Assembly: GCA_051861205.1 (NCBI GenBank)
Contig: JBHYDC010000008.1
Location: forward strand, 62,001 to 126,000
Length of the DNA stretch: 64,000 nucleotides
DNA from: JBHYDC01 sp051861205
GTDB lineage: Bacteria > Pseudomonadota > Alphaproteobacteria > Rhizobiales > Pleomorphomonadaceae
Reading direction: 5' to 3'
The position numbers and the translations under genes were made by a program. Positions 41,896 through 51,809 of the stretch are shown here, piece by piece (position 1 is the stretch's first letter; the number at the start of each line of letters is the position of its first letter). Under the pieces are notes generated by a model. The model saw nothing but the letters and a program-made list of their open reading frames with translations. It made no database searches and was not told where the DNA came from.

Positions 41896-42498
41896 TTACT
41901 TGGATGTTTCCGATTGCCCAAGATTTTCCTGCGACTTGGTTGATCCCGTCTCTGCGGCGGCAGCGCCCGGCAACCTCTCCGCGAGGGCCAAATGCTGCTT
42001 GAGTGTGGGCAACCGTTCCGCAGCGAGCATCTTCAAGGTCTCATTTTGGCCTACCTCCGAATAGGCCGTAAAGAGCTTAACGGCGGCACGGTGCGCTTGG
42101 ATCTGCATCCGCACGTAGATAGGATCGAAGTCGACCTTCTGAGCATTCAATTGATCGACCATTTTCTGTTCGCGAGCATCGAGAACCTCTTTGATCTCTA
42201 TTGCTCGCTCGTTACCTTTGGCGACCGCCTCCTTGAACCGGTCGATGGCCTTTTGATGGTCATCGATCATCATCTGGGCGAACTCCTTGACCTGCGGATC
42301 CTGAGCCATCTTCAGAGCGATCCGGCTCGACTGAATCTCAAAAAGGCTTCCAGCGACGGCCAATTTCACGAAAGTCGGGGTTTCGATTTTCCTCAATTCA
42401 GTGGCGCTGAGCTCGTCCAGGTTGGTTTCCTGTGCGAGCGTGGGAAGGGGAGCAAGAGCCAGAGCGGCGACGAGTGCATAGGCCAAACTGGATTTCAT
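41896..42498 (-). CDS. DUF4142 exported protein
   Basis: The product has 200 residues with a signal peptide (MKSSLAYALVAALALAPLPT, cut after LAQ). The mature protein is helical: ETPTFVKLAVAGSLFEIQSS, VKEFAQMMIDDHQKAIDRFK near 69-88 (the DUF4142 core with its conserved His), and HRAAVKLFTAYSEVGQNETL near 133-152, ending with a Lys/Thr-rich tail. DUF4142 has a ferritin-like four-helix shape in predicted folds; its function is unknown. The shortened paralogue is at 27537-27788. Start ATG after GAAAGGAG. Monocistronic. Confidence 0.85.
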   Translation of the reverse strand: MKSSLAYALVAALALAPLPTLAQETNLDELSATELRKIETPTFVKLAVAGSLFEIQSSRIALKMAQDPQVKEFAQMMIDDHQKAIDRFKEAVAKGNERAIEIKEVLDAREQKMVDQLNAQKVDFDPIYVRMQIQAHRAAVKLFTAYSEVGQNETLKMLAAERLPTLKQHLALAERLPGAAAAETGSTKSQENLGQSETSK

Positions 42499-42820
42499 GA
42501 TGTAGGCTCCTTTCCTGCATTAGCCGCCGCGGGAGAGCGACGGCCGCTGACCGGGAACAGGAGCGGCTCCGGTTCGTTCCGGCGCCGGGCGCGGTTGCCA
42601 AATCACGCTCGATGACCACGGCGCGCAGAACGCGGCTTGGATCAACGCGCTAGCCACGACCGTGGCGTCATGGCACGAATCAGCATCCTCCCAATGCGCT
42701 TCAGGCGCGACCTTAGCCAAATGAGTCCTCGTGTTGGCCTCAGCGCCTGCACGAAGGTGGAAGCGCTGCTACCTCGCCGGATGTCACGCCATTCTCGCGC
42801 CGCCGTCGGCCGTGAAGCGA
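42499..42820. other. Gene-free stretch of 322 bases
   Basis: No reading frame here has a family-like product, ribosome site or conserved start. It must hold the DUF4142 promoter on the right-hand side of 42498 and the 3' end region of the MFS gene. No repeat or clear hairpin terminator was noticed. Confidence 0.5.
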
Positions 42821-44074
42821 TCAGTGATGAGCGGGTTGGGTCTGCGGCTGGAACAGGCGCCCGCGCTCGGTCCAGATGACGATGCCGAGGGCGAGCACGG
42901 AATAGACGAAGAACCCGGCGCCGAGCGGCGTCACCGTGCCGTCGAACGATTGGCCGATGTAAAGGCCGAGCAATGCGCCCATCAACGTGGTGTAAAAGCC
43001 GATCAGCGACGAGGCCGTGCCCGCGACCGAGCCGAGCGGCTCCATGGACATGGCATTGAAGTTGGGCAGACTGAGCGAGAACAGGAAATTGGTAGCCGCG
43101 ACGAGAAGCCCGAACACAACAAGCGGCGGATGCCCGCCCGTGAACATGGCCACGGCGTAGAGCAGCCCGGAAATCAGGACGTAGCCGATCAAGGCGCCAT
43201 GAGCGAGCCGGCGCATGCCGAAGCGCAGCACGAACTTGGAATTCAGCCACGAGCCAAAGCCCATGGCGATGGCAACGGCGGCAAAGGCGAGCGGGAACCA
43301 AGCTCCAAGTTGATAGACGTCGGTCTCGAAAATCTGCTGGGCAGAGCCGATGTAGCCCATGAGGCCGCCCATCAGCAGGCCTTGGGCGGTGGAGTAGCCA
43401 AAGGCCATGCGGTTCGTGGCGCAAAAGGCGGCACCCTTTGCGATGCGGCTGACGGAGAACGTCATCCGATATTCCGGATGCAGCGTTTCGGGCATGCGGA
43501 TGAGGAACCACGCGAGAACGGCAAGGACGAGCAGAAGGATGACCACGAACTGCATGTGCCAGCCGCCGAGAAACAGCACGAGGCTGCCGAAGGCCGGCGC
43601 GAAAACCGGAACGGTGATGAACACCATGATGGCAAACGACATCACGCGCGCCATATCCCGCCCGCCGAACCGATCGCGGACGATGGCGATGGCGAGAACC
43701 CGTGCGGACGCAGCGCCGATGCCCTGAATGATGCGGGCAATGATGAGGGTTTCGAAGCTCTGGGCGAAGATGGCGATCACCACGCCGAAAGCGAAGATCG
43801 CAAGCCCGAGCGTCAAGGCCGGACGGCGGCCCACCACGTCTGACAACGGACCGTAGAACAACTGCGAAACGGAAAAGCCGATCATGTAGGCGTAGACGAG
43901 ATATTGCACGTCATTCGGGTCGGCCAGGGCATAATCGGCGCTGATGGCGGGGAAAGCCGGCAGAATGGAATCGATCGCCAGTGCGGTGAGCCCCATCAGG
44001 AACGCGATCAGGACCACGAACTCGGCAAAGGCAGGAGCGGTTCGCACGGACGCCCGTTCGATTTCAGTGGTCAT
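42821..44074 (-). CDS. Bcr/CflA-type multidrug MFS transporter
   Basis: This is a 417-residue inner-membrane drug:proton antiporter with 12 helices. Motif A between helices 2 and 3 is YGPLSDVVGRRPALTLGLAI (about residues 74-93). Helix 4 has RIIQGIGAASARVLAIAIVR, the motif C-like region of helix 5 follows (VFITVPVFAPAFGSLVLF), and the Bcr hallmark DMYLPAFP-like sequence is IDSILPAFPAISADYAL near residues 34-50. The family exports bicyclomycin, chloramphenicol, sulfonamides or amino acids; the substrate here is unknown. No regulator is adjacent. Confidence 0.88.
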   Translation of the reverse strand: MTTEIERASVRTAPAFAEFVVLIAFLMGLTALAIDSILPAFPAISADYALADPNDVQYLVYAYMIGFSVSQLFYGPLSDVVGRRPALTLGLAIFAFGVVIAIFAQSFETLIIARIIQGIGAASARVLAIAIVRDRFGGRDMARVMSFAIMVFITVPVFAPAFGSLVLFLGGWHMQFVVILLLVLAVLAWFLIRMPETLHPEYRMTFSVSRIAKGAAFCATNRMAFGYSTAQGLLMGGLMGYIGSAQQIFETDVYQLGAWFPLAFAAVAIAMGFGSWLNSKFVLRFGMRRLAHGALIGYVLISGLLYAVAMFTGGHPPLVVFGLLVAATNFLFSLSLPNFNAMSMEPLGSVAGTASSLIGFYTTLMGALLGLYIGQSFDGTVTPLGAGFFVYSVLALGIVIWTERGRLFQPQTQPAHH

Positions 44075-44254
44075 TATGCAATCTGCTTGTGTTCTGGAGA
44101 CCGGCCGGACTGCGGCAACAGAGATGCGCTACACGAAGTTCCGCCCGAAGGCCAACCCGAACCCGCTACACGACCACGTGATCGGCCGGGCCGGAGGTGG
44201 CTAGGTATAAAATTGGCCGTACATGGATACTGATCACAGCGCGGAGACAATGCG

Positions 44255-45103
44255 ATGACACAGCACCCTGCCCTGGAACCCGGACGCGTGGCGGTGGTGA
44301 CCGGCGCCGCAAGCGGAATTGGCCGGGCGGCAGCCGAACGCTTCGCCGCGCTTGGGATGAAGCTATGCCTTGCGGATGTGAACGCGGCGGAACTGGAAAC
44401 GGCGGCCGCCGCCGTTGCGGCAATAACGGGCGACGACGGCGTGCTGGCGCTGGCCGTCGACGTATCGCGCCGCGACGAGGTGGAGCGGCTGCGCGACACA
44501 GTTTATGCCCGCTGGGGCGACGTGGCGGTGTTGATGAACAACGCGGGGCGCGAGGGCGGCGGGGGCCTTTTCGCCGATCCGGCGCGCTGGCAGGCGATCC
44601 TCGCCACCAATCTCTGGGGCGTGTTGAACGGCGTGCAGCTCTTCGCGCCCGCCATGATTGCGGCGGGGCGCGATGGCGCGATCATCAACACCGGATCGAA
44701 GCAAGGCATCACGACACCGCCGGGCGACACGGCCTACAACGTGTCGAAGGCCGCCGTGAAGGTGGTGACGGAAGCGCTGGCGCATGAGCTTCGCAATGCG
44801 CCAGGCGCGAAGGTGAGCGCGCATCTCTTGATACCCGGCTTCACCTTCACAGGCTTCACGCGCGTACACACCGCCGAAAAGCCCGATGCGGCCTGGACGC
44901 CCGAACAGGTGATCGACTTCATGCTGCCCGCCATGGCCGCCGGCGACTTCTACATTCTCTGCCCCGACAACGACGTGACCCGCGCGCTCGACGAAAAGCG
45001 CATCCTCTGGGCGGCCGGCGATATTGTGGAGAACCGCCCTCCCCTGTCGCGCTGGCATGCGGATTGGAAAGACAAATTCGCGGCTTTTGCGAAGGGGGGC
45101 TGA
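44255..45103 (+). CDS. Short-chain dehydrogenase/reductase (SDR)
   Basis: This 282-residue NAD(P)-dependent oxidoreductase has the cofactor motif VVTGAASGIGRAAAERF (TGxxxGxG) at about residues 14-30. The NNAG motif is at about 94-97. In the active site, Ser lies in IINTGSKQGI near 150 and the Tyr-x-x-x-Lys in TAYNVSKAAVK near 161-171. An Asp after strand 2 (CLADVNAAELE) favours NAD+ over NADP+. The long C-terminus includes FYILCPDNDVTRALDEKRIL. The substrate is unknown. The start ATG follows GCGGAGACA. Confidence 0.9.
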   Translation: MTQHPALEPGRVAVVTGAASGIGRAAAERFAALGMKLCLADVNAAELETAAAAVAAITGDDGVLALAVDVSRRDEVERLRDTVYARWGDVAVLMNNAGREGGGGLFADPARWQAILATNLWGVLNGVQLFAPAMIAAGRDGAIINTGSKQGITTPPGDTAYNVSKAAVKVVTEALAHELRNAPGAKVSAHLLIPGFTFTGFTRVHTAEKPDAAWTPEQVIDFMLPAMAAGDFYILCPDNDVTRALDEKRILWAAGDIVENRPPLSRWHADWKDKFAAFAKGG

Positions 45104-45163
45104 GCGGACGCGCCTAGCGTTCCGGAACAATCCTACCCGCCAAGGGTTCTACCGGCCATAGAC

Positions 45164-45251
45164 CCTCGGATACCGAGGGGCGCTTGCCGGCGGTGATTTC
45201 ACGATATCGTCCTGAGCTTGAGCCTCCGGCCTGGGGGTCCCGATGGGACCC
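45164..45251 (+). promoter_or_regulatory. Two perfect hairpins in the leader of the glucan operon
   Basis: CCCTCGG-ATA-CCGAGGG (45164-45180) and GGGTCCC-GAT-GGGACCC (45235-45251) are perfect seven-base stems with three-base loops. The second ends 17 bases before the glgE ATG and could affect ribosome entry. There is no T tract after either, so simple termination is not supported. The promoter was not located. Confidence 0.45.
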
Positions 45252-45268
45252 TTGCTTGCGGATGGCCA

Positions 45269-48200
45269 ATGACGGACAGGACGGCTCCGGCTCCGCGCCT
45301 CTATTACGTTCACCCGCTCTGGATGGGACCGATCGAAGACTGGGGTGCGGGGCTCGACCATGCCGCAGCCATGGGTTTCGACAGCATTTTAAGTGCGCCG
45401 CCCTTCGACCCGGGCCCGGAAGGCAACATCTTCCTCACCTTTGATCCGAACCGCCTGCATCCGGCGCTGGGATTTGATGGAGACGCAGCCGACGGCATCG
45501 CGCGGCTAGCGGAAGCTGCGCAGCTACGCGGACTGGCGCTGATGCTGGACCTCGAAGCGGGGCGGGCGGCGGCGGGCGACGGCAATGGCGCTCTGGCGGA
45601 CGCGGCGCTCGATCCGCGCATCGACCCGGCCGAGCGCGGCGCGGTGGACGTGGCGCTGGAGGGCGAGGCCTTCAGCGCCTTGGGGAACCGGCTGAAAGCG
45701 CTTGCCGCACGCGGGGTGGCGGGCTTTCGCTGCCTCTCGATCGACCGGGTGCCGGTGGAGCGCTGGCGCGCGCTGATCGAAGCCGTGCGAGCGGCTGCGC
45801 CGGACGTGCGCTTCATGGCTTGGACGCCCGGCTTGAGCTTCGAGCGCCGGAGTGCGCTGGTAGGCGCGGGCTTCGATGCGGTGTTCTCCTCGCTGCGCTG
45901 GTGGGATTGCCGGGCGACGTGGCTGATCGACGAGCATGAAACGCAGCGCCGGATCGGGCCGGAAATCGCCTTCCCCGAAGCGCCCTTCGCTGCGCGGCTG
46001 GCCCGCGAGGTGGATAACGACGAGGACACCCGCCGCGCGCTTGGCCGCGCGCTTTGGCTTTCGGCGACGTTGGGAGACGGGCTTCTGGTGCCCATGGGGT
46101 TCGAGTTCGGCGCCCGCGAGCCCCTGGACCGAACACGCGGAACGCCCGCCGATTTCGCCGATGTGCGCAGGCGTGCGCAGATCGATCTGACGGAAGCCAT
46201 CGCCGGCGCGAATGCTTTCCTGCGCGGTGAGGGAGCGCCCTTCGCAGGCGACGACATGCGCACGCTGGCGGGCCCCTCGGCGCCCGTGACCGCCGTGCTG
46301 CGCGCCGATGCGCCCAACGCGCGGGAGGCCGAACACTCGCGCTTGGTGCTGGTGAACCCGGATCTGCGACGGCCGGGTGCGGTAGAGGCCGATCATTTCC
46401 TGAGCGAAACCGGCGGGCGCTTCACCCATTTCGTCGATATTGCAGGCACGCTGGAGGTGACTTCCGGCAGCACCGTGCGGCTTGCACCCGGCGAGGTGCG
46501 CGTTCTGACAGGGACGGCCGGACAGCCTATCGTTGGAATGGGCGACCAACCTGAGGTGGACGAAGCCGAGCGGATGCCTCGTATCGCCATGGAGGCGATG
46601 ACCCCTTGCGTGGACGGCGGGCGGCACCCGGCCAAACGCATCGTAGGGACGGCAGTGCGCGTGGAGGTGGACGTGATCACCGACGGCCACGACACGCTGG
46701 CTGCGAACTTGCTGTGGCGCACTGCAGACGAGGATTCATGGCGCGAGATGCGCATGGACCCGATCGGCAACGACCGCTGGGCGGCCGATATGCCGCTGGA
46801 ACGGATCGGCCGGCATCTGTTCACCGTGGAAGCTTGGCGCGACGTGTTCGAGACCTTTCGCGCCGACCTGACGAAGAAACACACGGCTGGATTGAAGCTT
46901 TCTCTAGACCTTGAGGAAGGTCGCCTGCTGGTCGCCGATACGCTGGATCAGCATAACGGCGACGCGGACGTGACGGCGCGGGTTGCCGCGCTGCTGGCGG
47001 AATTGGAACCGCAGAACGACGCGGCACGGCTGGAAATCCTTCTGTCGGACCGAGCCGCAACCATCATGCGGGACGCCGATCCGAAACGATTTCGATACCG
47101 CATGGACCCGCCGCTTCAGGTGGATGCCGAACGCACGGCAGCAGGTTTTGCAAACTGGTACGAGATGTTTCCGCGCTCGGCGAGCGGCGATCCGGAGCGG
47201 CACGGCACCTTCCGCGATGTGATCCGGCAGTTGCCGCGCGTGCGGGCGATGGGTTTCGACGTGCTCTACTTCCCGCCGATCCACCCGATCGGCACGACCA
47301 ACCGCAAAGGCCGCAACAACGCGCTGACGGCGGGACCAGGCGATCCCGGCAGCCCCTACGCGATCGGATCGGCCGAGGGCGGCCACGACACGGTGCACCC
47401 GCAGCTTGGCACGCTGGCGGATTTTCGAGAGCTGGTGGCGGCAGCCCATAATCAGGGCATCGAAATCGCGCTGGATTTCGCGATCCAATGCTCGCCGGAC
47501 CACCCTTGGTTGAAAGAGCATCCCGAGTGGTTCGACTGGCGGCCGGACGGGACGATCCGCTATGCCGAAAACCCGCCGAAGACATACGAGGACATCGTCA
47601 ACGTCGATTTCTATGCAGAGGGCGCGATCCCCTCGCTCTGGCTGGCGCTGCGCGACGTCGTGCTGTTCTGGGTGCGCGAGGGTGTGAAGCTTTACCGGGT
47701 GGATAATCCGCACACCAAGTCTTTTCCATTCTGGGAATGGATGATCGCGGACGTTCGCAGCCAATACCCTGATGTGGTGTTCTTAGCTGAAGCTTTCACC
47801 CGGCCAAAGGTGATGTACCGGCTGGCGAAGATCGGCTTTTCGCAAAGCTACACATATTTCACATGGCGCAATACGAAATGGGAGCTTGAGAGTTATCTGA
47901 CAGAGCTGAACACTACGGATCCGCGCGACTTCTTCCGACCGCATTTCTTTGTGAATACACCCGACATAAACCCGCCCTTCCTGCATAACGCGCCGCGCCA
48001 AGCCTTTCTGATCCGGGCGGCGCTGGCGACGACATTGTCGGGGTTATGGGGCCTCTATAACGGGTTCGAGCTTTGCGAAGGCCGGCCGGTTCCAGGCAAG
48101 GAGGAGTATCTCGATAGCGAGAAATACGAAATCCGGGCCTGGGACTGGGACCGCCCCGGCAACATCGTGGCCGAGATCACCCGGCTGAACCAGATCCGCC

Positions 48201-48523
48201 GGGACAACCCCGCGCTGCATTCGCACCTTGGCGTGACGTTTCTGAAGGCGGCGAACGATAAGGTTCTATGGTTCCAAAAGGCGACAGCGGGGCGCGAGAA
48301 TGTGCTGCTGATCGCCATCAGCCTGGATCCGCTCGCGGTACAGACCACCGATGCGGAACTGCCGCTTTGGGAATGGGGCGTTTCCAACCACGGGCGCTTC
48401 GACCTGGACGACCTGATGCGCGGGGGTCGCTTTTCGCTGGCCGGCAAGAACCAGCGGCTGACGCTAGACCCCGCCGACCTGCCCTTTTCGATCTGGCGCA
48501 TCGCCGCTGCTTGGGACCACTGA
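45269..48523 (+). CDS. glgE: Alpha-1,4-glucan:maltose-1-phosphate maltosyltransferase with extra N-terminal GH13-like domain
   Basis: GlgE transfers maltose from maltose-1-phosphate to the end of an alpha-1,4-glucan. The enzyme core occupies about residues 460-1084. VLYFPPIHPIGTTNRKGRNN is near 665, the nucleophile Asp is in VKLYRVDNPHTKSFPFWEWM near 815, the acid Glu in DVVFLAEAFTRPKVMYRLAK near 840, and QSYTYFTWRNTKWELESYL is also typical. Known GlgE proteins have about 650-700 residues. Here residues 1-440 add a second GH13-like module (LYYVHPLWMGPIEDWGAGLD) that has lost its nucleophile (GFRCLSIDRV) and acid Glu (FMAWTPGLSF), so it is probably non-catalytic. ATG 45269 is preferred; one base separates the stop from treS. 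Confidence 0.92.
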   Translation: MTDRTAPAPRLYYVHPLWMGPIEDWGAGLDHAAAMGFDSILSAPPFDPGPEGNIFLTFDPNRLHPALGFDGDAADGIARLAEAAQLRGLALMLDLEAGRAAAGDGNGALADAALDPRIDPAERGAVDVALEGEAFSALGNRLKALAARGVAGFRCLSIDRVPVERWRALIEAVRAAAPDVRFMAWTPGLSFERRSALVGAGFDAVFSSLRWWDCRATWLIDEHETQRRIGPEIAFPEAPFAARLAREVDNDEDTRRALGRALWLSATLGDGLLVPMGFEFGAREPLDRTRGTPADFADVRRRAQIDLTEAIAGANAFLRGEGAPFAGDDMRTLAGPSAPVTAVLRADAPNAREAEHSRLVLVNPDLRRPGAVEADHFLSETGGRFTHFVDIAGTLEVTSGSTVRLAPGEVRVLTGTAGQPIVGMGDQPEVDEAERMPRIAMEAMTPCVDGGRHPAKRIVGTAVRVEVDVITDGHDTLAANLLWRTADEDSWREMRMDPIGNDRWAADMPLERIGRHLFTVEAWRDVFETFRADLTKKHTAGLKLSLDLEEGRLLVADTLDQHNGDADVTARVAALLAELEPQNDAARLEILLSDRAATIMRDADPKRFRYRMDPPLQVDAERTAAGFANWYEMFPRSASGDPERHGTFRDVIRQLPRVRAMGFDVLYFPPIHPIGTTNRKGRNNALTAGPGDPGSPYAIGSAEGGHDTVHPQLGTLADFRELVAAAHNQGIEIALDFAIQCSPDHPWLKEHPEWFDWRPDGTIRYAENPPKTYEDIVNVDFYAEGAIPSLWLALRDVVLFWVREGVKLYRVDNPHTKSFPFWEWMIADVRSQYPDVVFLAEAFTRPKVMYRLAKIGFSQSYTYFTWRNTKWELESYLTELNTTDPRDFFRPHFFVNTPDINPPFLHNAPRQAFLIRAALATTLSGLWGLYNGFELCEGRPVPGKEEYLDSEKYEIRAWDWDRPGNIVAEITRLNQIRRDNPALHSHLGVTFLKAANDKVLWFQKATAGRENVLLIAISLDPLAVQTTDAELPLWEWGVSNHGRFDLDDLMRGGRFSLAGKNQRLTLDPADLPFSIWRIAAAWDH

Positions 48524-48524
48524 A

Positions 48525-51500
48525 ATGGCTGACGATATGCGCAGTTCCAGCAGCGATAAGCTCTGGTACAAGGACGCGATTATCTACCAAATCCATTTGA
48601 AATCATTCTACGATTCCAACAATGATGGAATCGGTGATTTCGGCGGGTTGATCGAAAAGCTTGATTACATCGCAAGCCTTGGCGTGAATACAATCTGGAT
48701 ATTGCCGTTTTACCCCTCGCCCCGGCGGGACGACGGGTATGATATCGGCGAGTACAAGGCGGTATCGCCAGATTATGGCACGTTGCAGGACGCGCGCCGC
48801 TTTGTTCGGGAGGCGCATGCGCGGGGAATGCGGGTGATCACCGAACTGGTGATCAACCACACATCGGATCAGCATCCATGGTTTCAGCGGGCCCGGCGAG
48901 CAAAACCGGGGTCGAACCATAGGAATTTCTATGTCTGGTCGGACACCGATCAGAAGTATTTGGGCACACGGATCATCTTCATCGATACGGAAAAATCGAA
49001 TTGGACGTGGGATCCGGTGGCAGGAGCTTATTTTTGGCACCGTTTCTATTCGCACCAGCCGGACTTGAACTTCGACAACCCGCAGGTCCTGCGGGCGGTG
49101 CTCAATGTCATGCACTTCTGGCTGGATCTTGGCGTAGACGGCCTCCGGCTCGACGCTATTCCGTATTTGGTGGAGCGCGATGGTACGATCAATGAAAATC
49201 TACCGGAAACCCACGGTGTTCTGAAGAAGATCCGAGCCGAACTCGATGCGCATTATCCCGGCCGGATGCTCCTGGCCGAAGCCAACCAGTGGCCGGAGGA
49301 TACCCAGGAGTATTTCGGCGCCGGAGACGAGTGCCACATGGCATTTCAATTCCCGCTGATGCCGCGCATGTACATGGGCATAGCCAAGGAAGACCGATTT
49401 CCGATCACCGACATCATGCGCCAGACGCCCGCGATCCCCGATAACTGCCAGTGGGCGATATTCCTGCGCAACCATGACGAACTGACGCTTGAAATGGTGA
49501 CGGACCAGGAACGGGATTATCTGTGGAATTTCTACGCCGCCGACCGGCGCGCGCGCATCAACCTCGGCATTCGCCGCCGCCTCGCCCCGCTGCTGGAGCG
49601 GGACCGCAGACGCATCGAACTCATGAACGGGCTGTTGCTCTCCATGCCCGGAACGCCCGTGATCTACTACGGCGACGAGATCGGGATGGGCGACAACATC
49701 CACCTTGGCGACCGCGACGGCGTGCGCACACCGATGCAATGGTCGCCCGACCGGAACGGCGGCTTCTCGCGCGCCGATCCTGCCAAGCTGGTGCTGCCGC
49801 CGGTGATGGACCCGCTTTACGGATTTGGCGCGGTGAATGTGGAGGCGCAGGCGCACGACCCGCATTCGCTTTTGAACTGGATGCGGCGCATGCTGACGCT
49901 GCGCCGGGACCGGCGGGCATTCGGGCGGGGCACGCAGCGGTTTCTCTACCCCGGCAATCGCAAGATCCTTGCCTATGTGCGCGAATATCAGGACGAGGCG
50001 ATCCTCTGCGTTTTCAACCTGGCGCGAACGCCGCAGGCGGTTGAACTGGACCTTTCCATCTTCGAGGGCCGCGTGCCCGTGGAGATGACGGGCCGATCGC
50101 CCTTTCCTCCGATCGGCAGGCTGATCTATCTGCTGACGCTGCCGCCTTACGGCTTTTACTGGTTCGAGCTTTTGACGGAAGCCGCATCGCCGGCTTGGCA
50201 TGCCGAACCGCCGGCGATGATGCCGGAATTCACGACGCTGGTGCTGCGGCGGGGCCTTTCGGAACTGAGCGAAGCGAGGCACACGAGCACACTGGAACAC
50301 GAAGTTTTGCCGGCTTACCTGTCGATGCGGCGCTGGTTCGGCGCCAAGAATGAGGCGCTGGAGGGCGTTCGCATCGCGCTTGGAACGCCGATGCCGGGCG
50401 CGCCGGAGGTGCTGATCACCGAGGTGGAGGCGAAACTGCCCGGCCATACCGAGCGCTACACCCTGCCCCTGACCGTGGCCTGGGAGGACGAAAACCCGCC
50501 GGTGCTGGCGATGCAACTGGCGCTTGCCCGTGTGCGGCAGGGGCGGCGTGTGGGGGTGTTGACCGACGCCTTCTCGACCGAGGCGTTGGCGCGTGCGGCC
50601 CTGCACGCCTTATCCCGGCACGCCGTGGTGCCGACGGCGGAAGGCGAATTGCGCTTCATGCCGACCCGCCGTTTCGAGACGGTGGAGATTGCTCCGGACG
50701 CGCCGATCCGTTGGCTGGCGGCCGAACAGACCAACTCGTCGCTGATCGTGGGTGACGAGGCGGTGATCAAGGTGGTGCGCCACATCTCAGCCGGCATTCA
50801 CCCCGAGGCGGAGATGACGCGGCATTTGACGGAGCTGGATTTCCCCAACATCGCACCGCTTCTGGGCACCGTCGGCCGCGTGACGGATGACGGGACGTGC
50901 CACGTTCTGATGCTCGTGCAGGGCTATATCCGCAACCAGGGCGATGCGTGGCGCTGGTCGCTGGAGAGCCTGAAGCGGGTGCTCGACGAGGTGCTCGTGA
51001 TGGACAATCACATCATGCGGGAAGAGGACGTTTTCGCCGACTATCGAACCTTCGCGGCGATCATCGGCCGGCGCCTCGGCGAACTTCACGCGGCGCTTGC
51101 AAGACCCAGCGACGATCCGGCTTTCGCGCCGAAACCGGCGGGAGAGGCAGAGGTTGCGGCGTGGGTCACGAGCGCCCGCGCACAGCTTGCCGGCGCCTTC
51201 GAGGTGCTGGAGGGAAGCGCGAGCGAGGGCCTGGACGAGGCCGGACGCGCGCTCGCGGCCACGGTGCTCGCACATCAGGATGCGCTGATCGATCTGGTGG
51301 AAAAGCTGGGCGAAGCAGGGCGCGGCGCCCTTGCGACCCGTATTCACGGCGACTTTCACCTTGGGCAGGTGCTGGTGGCGCAAGGCGACGTGTTCATCAT
51401 CGATTTTGAGGGCGAGCCAGCGCGAAGCCTGGACGAACGCCGGATGAAGACGAGCCCGCTGCGCGATGCCGCCGGGCTGATCCGCTCGTTCGATTACACG

Positions 51501-51809
51501 GCCGCCGCGGTGCTGATGCAGGAGGATGAGGGCAGCCAGCGCGAGATGCGCGAGCGGCGGCGGACTTTCCTCACCCGGTTCCGCGAGGAAGCCGAAGCGG
51601 CGTTCCTGGACGGGTATCACGGCGCGGCGCGGGCGGCCCAAACGCCGTGGATGACGCCGGACCAGGAAAAACCGCTGCTCGATCTCTTCACGCTGGAAAA
51701 GGTGGCCTACGAGGTGCGCTACGAGGCGGCGAACCGCCCGAAATGGCTGGCGATCCCCCTCGCCGGGCTCACGCGATTTGCTGACCAGGCGATGGAGGCG
51801 GTGCGATGA
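48525..51809 (+). CDS. treS: Trehalose synthase fused to maltokinase
   Basis: The product has 1094 residues with two enzymes. Residues about 10-560 are the GH13 trehalose synthase: DAIIYQIHLKSFYDSNNDGI, TELVINHTSDQHPWFQRARR near 105, nucleophile Asp in GVDGLRLDAIPYLVERDGTI near 205, acid Glu in RMLLAEANQWPEDTQEYFGA near 247, and FLRNHDELTLEMV near 315. It interconverts maltose and trehalose. Residues about 590-1090 form the maltokinase: LPAYLSMRRWFGAKNEALEG, NSSLIVGDEAVIKVVRHISA near 745, and the kinase-fold catalytic HGDFHLGQVLVAQGDVFIID near 942-961. The kinase makes maltose-1-phosphate for GlgE next door. ATG begins one base after the glgE stop. Confidence 0.95.
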   Translation: MADDMRSSSSDKLWYKDAIIYQIHLKSFYDSNNDGIGDFGGLIEKLDYIASLGVNTIWILPFYPSPRRDDGYDIGEYKAVSPDYGTLQDARRFVREAHARGMRVITELVINHTSDQHPWFQRARRAKPGSNHRNFYVWSDTDQKYLGTRIIFIDTEKSNWTWDPVAGAYFWHRFYSHQPDLNFDNPQVLRAVLNVMHFWLDLGVDGLRLDAIPYLVERDGTINENLPETHGVLKKIRAELDAHYPGRMLLAEANQWPEDTQEYFGAGDECHMAFQFPLMPRMYMGIAKEDRFPITDIMRQTPAIPDNCQWAIFLRNHDELTLEMVTDQERDYLWNFYAADRRARINLGIRRRLAPLLERDRRRIELMNGLLLSMPGTPVIYYGDEIGMGDNIHLGDRDGVRTPMQWSPDRNGGFSRADPAKLVLPPVMDPLYGFGAVNVEAQAHDPHSLLNWMRRMLTLRRDRRAFGRGTQRFLYPGNRKILAYVREYQDEAILCVFNLARTPQAVELDLSIFEGRVPVEMTGRSPFPPIGRLIYLLTLPPYGFYWFELLTEAASPAWHAEPPAMMPEFTTLVLRRGLSELSEARHTSTLEHEVLPAYLSMRRWFGAKNEALEGVRIALGTPMPGAPEVLITEVEAKLPGHTERYTLPLTVAWEDENPPVLAMQLALARVRQGRRVGVLTDAFSTEALARAALHALSRHAVVPTAEGELRFMPTRRFETVEIAPDAPIRWLAAEQTNSSLIVGDEAVIKVVRHISAGIHPEAEMTRHLTELDFPNIAPLLGTVGRVTDDGTCHVLMLVQGYIRNQGDAWRWSLESLKRVLDEVLVMDNHIMREEDVFADYRTFAAIIGRRLGELHAALARPSDDPAFAPKPAGEAEVAAWVTSARAQLAGAFEVLEGSASEGLDEAGRALAATVLAHQDALIDLVEKLGEAGRGALATRIHGDFHLGQVLVAQGDVFIIDFEGEPARSLDERRMKTSPLRDAAGLIRSFDYTAAAVLMQEDEGSQREMRERRRTFLTRFREEAEAAFLDGYHGAARAAQTPWMTPDQEKPLLDLFTLEKVAYEVRYEAANRPKWLAIPLAGLTRFADQAMEAVR

